Assembly: GCA_030407005.1 (NCBI GenBank)
Contig: JAUDYN010000003.1
Coordinates: 558,001-622,000 of the forward strand
From: Desarmillaria ectypa
Lineage: Eukaryota; Basidiomycota; Agaricomycetes; Agaricales; Physalacriaceae
Direction: 5' to 3'
Length of the DNA: 64,000 nt
The notes beneath the pieces were generated by a model. The model saw only the letters and a list, made by a program, of their open reading frames with translations, did no database searches and was not told the DNA's origin. This document shows, in pieces, positions 22,658 through 32,487 of this stretch; within the stretch, counting starts at the first letter, position 1; every line of letters starts with the position of its first letter. A program made the translations under genes and the position numbers.

Positions 22658-25398
22658 ATGTCCCCCATTGATGAAGCACACAAAGTTTTGAAGGATGTTT
22701 TTGGTCATTCTTCTTTTCGATTATCCCAGGAAGCTGTACGTTACTAGGACCTCCTGTCCCGTTGTTCACAAGTCAATCTTTCTATATTCTAGGTGATTCG
22801 TCGTCTTCTTGTGGAAAACGAGAATGCTTTGGTACTCTTTCCGACTGGTGGAGGGAAGTCCTTAACCTATCAAGTCCCGGCGCTTTGTCTAGACGTGAGT
22901 GAATCAAGCTGGCGGCAAGGAAAGATAGTCTTTTAACGCGTCTTTCACAGGGATTGACGCTAGTGATCTCACCTCTAATTGCGCTGATGAAGGACCAAGT
23001 AGATGCACTTCGCGAGCGCGGTGTTAAAGCCGCAAATCTTGATAGCACACTGGACGCAGAGGAAGCGAGAGTAGTGAAACACGATGTTATCGCGAACAAA
23101 ATAAAGCTTTTATATGTCGCCCCAGAGAGGCAAGTTCCCCGGTTTCCAATATTCGAAATTCTAAATGATCTGATGTAGGCTCAATAATGAGGGCTTTCTG
23201 GAGATGATGAAACATGTAAAAATATCCCTGCTTGCTGTGGATGAGTCGCATTGTGTGTCTCAAGCGAGTTATTCCAACTACGTAATCTTCCAGTTATTGA
23301 CTTATTTCTAGTGGGGTCTGAGTTTCCGACCTGAGTACCTCAAAGTCGCGCGCTTCGCCGAAGAAATGGATGTCGAGCGCGTTCTATGCCTTACAGCAAC
23401 GGCAACACCGAATGTAGCTGAAGACATCTGTGAACAATTCTGCATTGATCCCAAAGCTGGCCTATTTGACACGCCAGTTTATCGGCCGAAGTACTTCAAT
23501 TCTTCTAGCATATTAACATATGTTGACTTGATCATCCTTAGCCTTTCCTTCCAGGTTGAAGTCGCTAACAACTTTGCTCAAAAGATGGAGCGTCTCGTTC
23601 CGTTCCTCAAGGAGAGGACTGGACCAGCTATTATCTATGTGACGCTGCAGAAACAGGCACAGGATGTTGCAGATGCGCTTATACGGCGCAAATTAGACGC
23701 TATGGTCTATCATGCGGGACTCCCAAGTGAACAACGAGCCCGAATACAACAACAGTTTATGGCTTCTGACAAAGGAATCGTGTGTGCCACTATCGCTTTT
23801 GGAATGGGAATAGATAAAGGTATAGGTCGCCCATCTTCTTGTCATCTTAGTGGACTGATATGAGCAGCCAATATTCGGCAGGCGGGTCGCGTTTGATCGC
23901 CTTATGATACCTCCAATGACTTTCATATGCAGGTTGTTCATCTCTATATGCCAAAGACGTTGGAGAATCATAGCCAAGAAGTGGGAAGAGCTGGTCGGGA
24001 TGGCCTTCCTTCGACTTGCTTGCTGTTTTTGTCTGCCCCTGACATCCCCGTCCTTGAGGGTTTTTGTAGGGGGGATACGTGCAGCAAGACATCTCTGGAG
24101 CTTTGGATGCAAGAAGTGGCTCTCAAGAGTCCCTCAACAGACGGGACTCTTGATTTCAATCACTATCAGCAGTCGAAGTCGTCTGTCTTTTTCACATTGT
24201 TATTGACGCATTGTTAATCATGGTCTTAGGTATGACATAAAGGTAAGCTTTGTTAACCTGGCCGATTGTACACCTGTTGTAAACGCCGTCAGAGCTCGAT
24301 TCTTGGTATATGCTACGCCCAGCTGGAACTCCAGCACAAGTACATTCGGGCAGTGACGCCGTTCTATGAAATCTATGATATCACATTCCGCGATACAGAG
24401 GGTATGAAGCAAGTGAAGACGGACTCGTCCAAAGCAGCAAAAGCTATTCGGGCTAATTGGCGGTCCAAGACAAGCGGGTTCCAGGTATGGTTCGTCCGTT
24501 ATCAACTATGGGACCAAGCACTGATGGGTTATCATTTTCAGATTAACATGGTAGAAGCAGCCGAACAATCTGGGTTATCTAGAGAGTCATTGGCTAGACA
24601 GATATCCATGTGGGAGATCGGACGTATGTGATGCCTTTTCCTACGGTTGGTCCACATAGACTGATAATTACGACAGAATACATTTCGACCAAGCCGTCGC
24701 AAGTTCGAATGGTAAACCTTTCGATGCCTCTCGTATGATGTGATTAATGATGAGCCTATTCAGCGTTATCGTATTGTGACCCCTCTGCCCACGGAGGTGT
24801 CCACGATCTCGGCAATAGCTCATGACATTTATGCTGGGATGGTGAAACGTGAGGAAGAGGGTGTCCGAAAGCTTCAAGAAGTGATAGAATTTGCCACCAA
24901 ACCTGAATGTTCGTCAAACTTCGCCTTGCTTTATTGTCCGTTTGACCCCTCCTGCCAGGCCTAGCTCACTCCCTTGCCACCTACTTTGGCCACAGGGATG
25001 CCGTTCCCAAAGGGCGCTGTGGTCACTGCACGTTCTGCAAAACCGGTACCGGCATTGTTTTCAAGCAAGGCATTAAAACCACTCCAGACCCTGCCCAGAT
25101 CCAAGCTATTCTCAACGCATGCCCAGAGCGGGACGACCCGCGTTTGCTGGCGCGTATGGCGTTTGGGATCACGTCGCCGAGGCTGACGGCGGGAAAATGG
25201 AGCACAAGCCACGCGCTTTTTGGAAGCATGGTGGATGTGGACTTCAATGAGCTCGTAGAGGCATTTGATGCAGAGTGTAAGAAGGTCGACTATATGAGCT
25301 TGACCGTGCCAAAGACGGCGGCGGCACCGAAGAAGAGATCAGCGAGTACGGAAGAAGGGGGCGGTTCAAGTAAAAGAGGAAGATATACTCGTCGTTAG
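22658..25398 (+). CDS. RecQ-family DNA helicase with three GC-AG introns
   Basis: ATP-dependent 3'-5' DNA helicase for recombination and replication-fork repair. Fourteen exons fit in phase: 22658-22735, 22793-22894, 22951-23129, 23179-23263, 23312-23490, 23542-23819, 23868-23881, 23933-24180, 24230-24242, 24293-24484, 24542-24623, 24677-24711, 24764-24908 and 24965-25398, giving 687 residues. Helicase motifs: LVLFPTGGGKSLTYQVPALC (K48), TLVISPLIALMKDQVDALRE, LLAVDESHCVSQWGLSFRPE (DESH 141-144), VLCLTATATP, AIIYVTLQKQAQDVADAL, TIAFGMGIDKANIRQVVHLY and SQEVGRAGRDG. The C-terminus has CGHCTFCKTG, a possible zinc-binding pair. No clear RQC winged helix or HRDC domain was seen, so it is not an obvious Sgs1/BLM orthologue. 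The introns at 23130, 23264 and 23882 begin GCAAGT, GCGAGT and GCGGGT. No GT choice keeps these conserved motifs in frame. Confidence 0.88.
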
Positions 25399-26124
25399 GT
25401 ATTAGGAATGTGGATAATGCCATGATATGAGAGAACCAATGCTGACCTGGACATCAGCGTAGCGCTCGGTTTTGCTTTCTGACCCTTTACCATGCGACAT
25501 CGACTTTTCTCTCTTATTCCCTTCTCTAGCTACTATTTGTATACTTGTACTCGCACTGCTCTAAAATATGAACCGTGTATCTAAGGAAAGCGCCGAACAA
25601 CGGCTCAGGAGCTTGGCCGTAACTGAGGAGCAAATGTCCAGTTGACTTCAACCTCAAGAGGATATCTCAAAGAGCAGATGCAAATCGTAGGAAATTTGTG
25701 CTATCACGGATAAACTGAATAGTAAAGCATGAGTATATTCCATTGCAAGTGACAGCTTAATCTACCAACATTTACTACCCAATGCATAAATTCAACCCGC
25801 AAGACTTTGTACCCCACCCAACCACGCAGAATGCTCCAGAGCTGCATCCTCCAGTCTGGCTGAACAAGACTAAGTATACTCTGCATCCCCGCGAGCGCCT
25901 GTACGTCCCTAAGAAATGGAATACAAGTGACTCTATAAGCGAGGAGACGATGATCGTTTTGACAAAGAGCAAAATTGAAAATTTTTCATCTTTTAAAGGG
26001 AAGTTTACTTTGCTCATGTTTGGCTGAGGCATTGATATCTGCCTCCTCGAAACCGGCTGGCGCTCGGAGCTGTACTCATCCTTAGCTTCCACCTTGATCA
26101 CTTTTCTTCTCTGATACAGACCCT
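25399..26124. other. Spacer with one doubtful small open frame
   Basis: An 81-codon ATG frame lies at 25782-26027 (+), starting MHKFNPQDFVPHPTTQNAPE. Its composition is protein-like, but it has no recognised motif and no clear exon partners. It could be a small gene, a 5' exon of something else or chance. The rest holds the 3' end of RecQ and the promoter of the E2 gene. Confidence 0.35.
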
Positions 26125-27109
26125 ATGGCTTCCATCTCTGCTAGAAGATTGGCGAAAGAGCTGCATGAAATCAAGACAGAGGGTTGTCCAGTCGGTACGC
26201 ACCCTGAAATACTTATTATTCCGGATTCAAATGTTGAAGGACATGGATATTTAGGAATAAATCTCTTGCAGGCAGAGGACTTTGCATCATGGCAATTCAC
26301 TATAGAGGTCATGGGAGAGTCACTCTACCAGGTCCGTACCATACCCGCCGTCTCGAGTGGTGGATCGACCGGTATTCAGACGGGTTTCCTCTAGGGCGAA
26401 GTTTTCACTTTGCTTTTCCGGTTCGATAAGCACTACCCGATATCGTCTCCAGCTGTCCAGTTTGTTGTCACGGATGGGAAGACCTCTCCTGTACACCCGG
26501 TGGGTATCGACCTTCGCTTCCTGTTAACGATCTCATTACCAAGTTCGGCTTCTATAGCACGTATACTCCAACGGACATGTGTGTTCATCTCTTCTTCTGA
26601 TTGCGTCAATGGTGCTCATTGAGTATCCGTTGTAGATTTGCGCGTCAATTCTCGGGAACGAGTGGTCACCCGTCCTTAGTGTCATAGCTGTGTGCGTAAC
26701 ATTACAGAGCATGCTGGCGTCTTGCAAGGTGAGTCCATAGCATCCTGTTGCTGGTAATATCCGCTTATCCTGTCATGTAGAAGAAGGAACGGTAGGCCTA
26801 TCTGCATCTCCCAACCTCTCCATTGATGATTGAACGGCTTCTTTCCCTAGTCCGCCAGATAACGACCGCTACGTGCGTCATGCACCTGATAACCCGAAGA
26901 AGGTGCGTGGCCACTACTGTTATGGCATTGTACGTGTAGCCTAAAGAATGCCATTTCAGACTCAATTTCACTACGATGGTAAATGATCAACAATATAAAA
27001 CTGACCGCTTACTGACAAACATTTCTTCATGGGCGCTCTCTAGATGACACGTATGTTACATTAATTCTTCTCTTCCTGCGACAACTGACAGAGTCAAATT
27101 AGCGTTTGA
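26125..27109 (+). CDS. UBE2W-type ubiquitin-conjugating enzyme
   Basis: Nine small exons fit in phase: 26125-26331, 26395-26499, 26558-26578, 26636-26728, 26781-26791, 26851-26902, 26960-26978, 27044-27050 and 27103-27109, giving 173 residues. The start is MASISARRLAKELHEIKTEG. The UBC core follows: FTIEVMGESLYQGEVFTLLF, HYPISSPAVQFVV, VHPHVYSNGHICASILGNEW (active Cys113), SVIAVCVTLQSMLASCKKKE, and RPPDNDRYVRHAPDNPKKTQ near the end. The HxHVYSNGHIC layout in place of the usual HPN, and the PPDN...NPKKT..HYDDDT tail, are the marks of UBE2W, which places ubiquitin on protein N-termini rather than on lysines. N-terminal activity is inferred from the family. The last two coding exons are 7 bases each; the final one carries C-GTT-TGA. 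Confidence 0.87.
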
Positions 27110-27414
27110 ATACACATCGACCTCTCTTTCATGACTATACTGCTGGATTTTCATGTATTTTTGTATCTATCACGTGCTCTTTACAATGTATACCTTCAAA
27201 TTCCAACAGACAACGCACAATAATTCTGAGTGGATTGTATTCCCATAAGTACAACAATTGGTTTACATATTCTGGACCGGGATGTTTGAAGTGAGGTCAG
27301 AAGGCTTTCGTCAATTGTAATGGTACAACAGAATTATATCTGCAAAGTTCGTCACAAGCCCAAATAATATCGCCATAGATGTCAACATAGTTTAGTGAAC
27401 AAGTACCACCGGTG
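27110..27414. other. Convergent spacer, E2 / copper-fist gene
   Basis: Between the 3' ends of the UBE2W-like gene (+) and the copper-fist gene (-). No gene or repeat recognised. Confidence 0.5.
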
Positions 27415-28863
27415 TTATTTTCCACCACAGCAGCACGACTTGGCAACTGGAGCAGGGATCTCAGGTGCAGGTGCTGATGGTTCTGGAGGACTCTCCTCCA
27501 CCTCCATCGTCGTGTCTGTTTCTGTCGACCCTCCGCCATGTTCATCGCAGCATCCATTACACGCCTTTCCACATCCGCACCTTCCATTGGGACATCCGCA
27601 CCGGCCACCGCAACATTCCAGCTTCGGCAGCTTGATGAATCCAAACGGGCCGCCATATTCCAGGGACGCTGATGGGTAAACGGTGAGGTCCATCGGATCT
27701 ATCTGCACGCCCTTGCGGGTAGCCGGCGGGGCTGGAAGAGCGGCAGCGCGTGCATAGAATTGGTGAAGGTAACTCGGCCCTGCATCGAGCCCAGGAAGGG
27801 CAATGCCACTCTGATTATCGACGCAGTGACCACAGGCTTCCTCGCCGCATAAACCATGTTCCTTGATAACGTGTTCAGGACCACGGTGCTCGACACATCC
27901 TGGACAGTTGCAGGAAGCACCACAGGTGCACCCAGAGCCAACAAGTGATGTGATTTCACTCAATGGCGGCATGGTTTCAAATGTAGGAACGTCGACGCCC
28001 TGGAATTCTGGAATATGGATCGGTGGAAGCTCCAGCCTCGGTGGCTCCACATGATCATGCTTCGTACGTTTGTGGTGTGGGCTGTTGGGCCTTGATATCA
28101 GTCTTGCTTTTGCACTAACTTTCCTAGCTGGAGGCGGAGGTGAAGGAAAAGAAGATGAAGGGACTGTAGGATCTTGTGAAAACATTTCGGCAGCACGAGC
28201 GAGTGCAGTAAGACCGGCATGTTCATCTGTTTCAGCATTTCGCGAGGAGTCCGAGTTCCGGCATTTGCACTTCCATACACTCTTACAAGAGCAGGGGTTC
28301 AGGAGTGAATCCACTACAGTGGGGATCAGAGATTGAATGCAATCTACGTAGAGTATGCAGTCACCTAGTTGCCGTGCGTCAGGAGGCTTCGATGTGGTGG
28401 CCTGAGATGCTTGAAGGACGTCCTTCAGACCATTAGGTAGAGTAGGAACGATAGGAATGAATCGGCGAGCTATGAATCCAGTCAAATGCAGAAATATTGT
28501 TCAAGAAGCCAATACAAACATTTGGTGTATCCAACCACGGGCTGACTGGGTCCAGCTGCATCCTTATTGTTGCAATTGCACTTTGAATGCACACGTCTCG
28601 ACTGTCGTAGCTGGCGACAGCTCTCGCATTGTGACACTGGACGACCTTTTTTCTTGATCTCGAAGAGAGGCCTGTCTGTATGATGGCAAGACGAAGAGCG
28701 GTGACCCTTAATGCATGATTCGCTGCGGTGAAGCATTGGCAAACAAGATAGGATATGCCAAAATGGGGCGGACGTACCATGCGAATTTCTTGTTGTTCAC
28801 GAATACCTTTGCATTGATCCCATCAGCTGCAGGATCCTATTATACGACAAAATTGCATACCAT
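27415..28863 (-). CDS. Copper-fist transcription factor (Mac1/GRISEA/Cuf1 type)
   Basis: Four exons on - fit in phase: 28861-28863 (ATG only), 28778-28806, 28520-28722 and 27415-28469, giving 429 residues. The copper-fist DNA-binding domain fills the first ~45 residues: MVFVNNKKFACESCIKGHRS, SSCHHTDRPLFEIKKKGRPV, SQCESCRQLRQSRRVHSKC. It includes the KGHR and GRP minor-groove motifs and the zinc cysteines. Two Cys-rich clusters follow: GCTCGASCNCPGCVEHRG in the middle and CCGGRCGCPNGRCGCGKACN near the end, plus a terminal SCCCGG. Such Cys-x-Cys clusters bind Cu(I) in Mac1 and Ace1 and switch the activity. The layout (fist plus REP-like clusters) fits a regulator of copper uptake, but an Ace1-like copper-detoxification role is not excluded. 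The intron 28807-28860 directly follows the start codon (donor GTATGC). Confidence 0.9.
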
Positions 28864-29899
28864 GGTCTGTGCGTTGCTGAAGGACGACCTGGCAAGGATC
28901 GCGGGGAAAGGAGGGCCAATAAGACTTGTGATGGACGTCAGGCTATTAAAGACCAAACGGAGGTCAAAAGGTACCACCCGTGGGAACTTCTACATAACTA
29001 TAGCCGGGTGCCGCACTCAGGGGTAGCTTCACGTGATCAGCACTCGGCTTGACCGCCGCTACGACCTTCAAGCTCCCACTACCGTAGATTTTCCCGCCTC
29101 GTGGTCAGTGAAGTCCTGGGAGATATTGGTCATGCTCCTCAATGGCTTGCAATACACGGCTCAATTTGTTCCCTTACTCCCATCGCTTCGAATTGCCGTT
29201 TATCATGCATCCTTCCGAAATACCCGAGCGGGAATGTCACCAATAAGTACCTTGGCGCCTACGCACGTTTCGTATAATAAACAAACCCGCAACTTGGCCC
29301 GCAGCGAAAATAGCTCTCATTCTATAAGGGTGTGCAATACATTTTATTCACCCTTTGCGCCCTTTATGCGACTAGGGCCAGTCAAAATCGGACACCATCC
29401 ACCGCCTGGTCCTGCTGACACAACGTGGATCCTGGTCTAGTCACTTTTGTATGGCATATGCATCATTTGAACCCAGCTTCTTGGAGTCGTGTCAAATAAA
29501 GTTTTCTGAAGCCCTTCAACATGTTGGTGCGTGCTTCTTGTCTTCACCAAGTTGGTTATGATTAGATTTCATCTCTATCGAAATAAACTTTAGACTGATT
29601 CAATATGATATGTGACGCTTCAACGGTGTATTCACATCGCGGAGAAGGGCGCTTCGGACCTGCTATTCCCACTAAAGGTATTATCCTCTGCGGTACATGA
29701 CCATGACCTACTCTTTCGACAGGTCCTGACGATGAATAATGTGTCTAGAGACGGCCCACCAGCCAGGAACTGCGCAGTTCCACGCACTCTTGCACTGCTG
29801 CGGTAAGGGATGTATGTCCTTCTCTAACGTCTGTCTATGCATTCCTGTCGATTAGTGCGCCTTCTTCTTGCGTCGACAGGGTGTGTCTTGGCCACCCAG
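28864..29899. other. Upstream region of the copper-fist gene
   Basis: No supported gene. A TCACGTGA palindrome (E-box-like core CACGTG) sits at 29029-29036, about 165 bases upstream of the copper-fist ATG. An open frame at 29033-29440 (+) has no motif. Confidence 0.4.
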
Positions 29900-31640
29900 T
29901 TCTCCTTTCAGTCAGAATTAAACGGCAGGGATTTGAATTCCCGGCCTAATATAAGTGCTACAGGGCGTCTCGTATTTGATACCGTTAACTCCTTTCTGCA
30001 GCATTGACCTAACACGCGTTATCGTAATGGTAAGTGAAACAGTTTGTTGGGCTAGAACAATCCCGTTTCAATTGTTCGTATATCATAGGCTATAGTCTAG
30101 TTCCTGGGATCATACCTGTTGGGACGTTCCTCTATCATGGTCGTACCGATTCCAATGTTCCGGCCGAACCACAGTGAGTAGCTACAGATCCCGAGCATTC
30201 ATACGCTTTTTGTCACGGGAATGCAACGGTCGGATGCTGGCAGTTGACCTTGGTAGTTACACGTCCGCTCAATGTCCTATATTTTGATGGAAGTGGGGCA
30301 GCGGAATTGGTGGATGGTTCCTTTAGAGACCCAAGATATCGTAGCATGGGGGTCGCGTTGCTCCCGGAAACATCAGGGAAGAGTATAAACGGATTGCGGA
30401 TCTTTGTAGATGGGGACAGAAGTTTGGGGTCGATGGCTTTCTCAGGTTATGCTTCCTATTCATCCAATTTCTATGCCATAAAACTAAGTTTCCTTAAGAT
30501 GAAAATGGACTTGTAGGTCATCGTGACCCACTGCTTCTGAGAGTCACTGATATTCTTCTCCAGCGAAATTATGCTCTGCGATTTTGCCGCTGGTGTAGAA
30601 GTGGCTTCGTTCCTTGAGTTGAGCGGATAATCCCTAGTTTCCTCTGCTCCTACACCGAGGTCCCCAACATTCCGAGGCTTCTCTTCAGCCTGGAAGGTGT
30701 CCAATTTTCTCTCCGTCAGTCACTAAACCGCTTTGGGGTCCTTTGCGCAGGGTTATGACATAATCGCTTACCCCGGCGAAACTCACATACAACTTGATCT
30801 AGCACGCATGATATATCCATAGCTCCGAGCTTAATCTCTCGCCGCTTCGGACGAGAAAGGCTTCCCAATCCGACATTTAGAGGACCCTGAGTAGACTGGA
30901 AACAGCGGTGCAAACACCCCCATGGGGTCGGCAGCGGTGTTGATTGGAAGATCCTGGTGCAGCGTTATCAAGATAGATTCGAGGTGGTGCAGTACCTGCT
31001 TAACATCACCCCGTCGGAAAACAAGACACAGACGGCGAAAAAGGTACAAACCCAACTGCGAGTTATGCTTCACTCTGTCGCTCCCTCGGCTCCGAAAGTG
31101 GCGACAACAATCTACTCCTGGGCGGTTCCGATATATAAGCTCTGTGCGACGTCACATACTCAGTACATTGTTTATTCCCCTGTTCTGACATCTAAATCGA
31201 CCGAGTCAGAACAATTAATGCTTAGTGCGGTGATGGAAACTAATCGCGAGATATGTCGCGTCATAACACGAGGGCATTTTGAACGGTTTCGATCCGTATT
31301 CTGTGGATCAAGTCCAACAGGTAGAGAATGTTCTGTTTGGGTAAAGTGTAGACATTGGTTATCTAGACGGCATCAAAAAATTAATATCTGCGTTTAAGGA
31401 AATCTGTTATCTTCCGACATGGCCTTTCTTTGAACGGACGTTTTCTGGCTTTCCTTGAGGTGAAGAAGGGCCAGAATGGCGCAATTCGCCCGGCAGGCAC
31501 CATATCATTATGATGGAAGATGAAGGTATAGATGATGGATGGGAAAGACCGGAACCGAAATGTCTTCGTCGATTTGAACTGTATTCGTTCCAAGTAGAGG
31601 CGATGACATTGAAGCGTTCATTAAAAGACACGTATAATCA
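29900..31640 (+). pseudogene. Decayed gene of a fungal-specific membrane/secreted protein family
   Basis: Fragments in order match a widespread Agaricomycete family of unknown function that I know only by pattern. They are: GIIPVGTFLYHGRTDSNVP near 30110-30160; VATDPEHSYAFC at 30178-30213; TLVVTRPLNVLYFDGSGAAE from 30247; RIADLCRWGQKFGVDGFL near 30399; EIMLCDFAAGVEVASFLELS near 30565; YPGETHIQLDLARM near 30770; GSGVDWKILVQRYQDRFEVV near 30932; VPIYKLCATSHTQYI near 31126; EICYLPTWPFF near 31400; and RPEPKCLRRFELYSF near 31548. Breaks include an in-frame TGA at 30175-30177 where Trp is expected, a frame change near 30905-30930, another between about 31340 and 31390, and TGA at 31456-31458. The 5' limit is approximate. 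Alternative splicing could explain some but not all of the breaks. Confidence 0.55.
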
Positions 31641-32487
31641 TTGCAGATCACATTCAATATGGAGGAGCCAGCGGCTTTGCGATCTATGCATGTTGGGTGG
31701 CGTGGAAAGTCTCCGTGATTCGGTCGTGTATCAGAAGAGAAGGCGTCCCAGGGTTAATTTAATCCAAGGTCGTGTTCCCATGCACATGGACGTGAACACT
31801 TTGAGAAAAAGAGGAAGCTCTAGTCCTCCCCAGAGCTTTGTTCTACGAGATACCATTGGACTTGTTAACATAATAGTTGATGCGATATATGGATGTTACA
31901 ATGACATTTGCATCGTTTCGGTTCACGGAGACCCGAAAGAACATCGACGTTACTTATCGTCATCGGAGGAAGAGAAGCAATTGCCCTGCATAAGTTGAGA
32001 AGTTATGACCCTGAGTGGCGGCCTCGGTTTTTTTTTCGGTCCAGAGGAATGCACAGGTGACCTAGTGCTCCACCGCTGCCACACTGAACGTCCTGAAGAC
32101 AGCGATGACCGACACAGTGCTATCCATTGAACCTTTGTACAGACCAAGATTTGGTAATTTTATCGGTGCAAATTTTATTATTTTCTTCGCGCGTCTGTCC
32201 GGATCCGTCGCCACCATGATTGCCCCTAAGTAAAATATTCAGGTATACTCGATTCAAGTCTAAGAAGAATAAAAAGTTACTGTGTTATTGCTGATATACT
32301 GAGCTGTTGACGGTAGCCAAGAACCAGCTTTGCAGGGTCGCGCTAGGCCTAGAAGGTGTGGTGTCGAGTGACGTCATCGACTGAACATGAGGAGTCGGAG
32401 CTGGTTAATCTGAGGTACCTTCAGCCGCCCTTTCCGCCCTCACGCACTTCCTTTTGAGCTTGCTCATCGTCGTCCACGACGTCCTCC
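31641..32487. other. Spacer before the phosphatase gene
   Basis: No supported gene. An open frame continuing from the pseudogene to about 31998 lacks motifs. The remaining part is the promoter of the rhodanese-PTP gene, with pyrimidine-rich sequence just before 32488. Confidence 0.4.

Noticed and set aside
25782..26027. 81-codon ATG frame upstream of the E2 gene
   Set aside because: Protein-like composition but no motif, conserved end or exon partner, so listed only inside the spacer entry.
27863..28336. Plus-strand frames opposite the copper-fist gene
   Set aside because: They are shadows of the Cys- and Pro-rich minus-strand coding sequence.
29925..29955. tRNA-like T-arm (GGGATTTGAATTCCCG)
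   Set aside because: No acceptor, D-arm or anticodon stem of the right spacing could be found around it.
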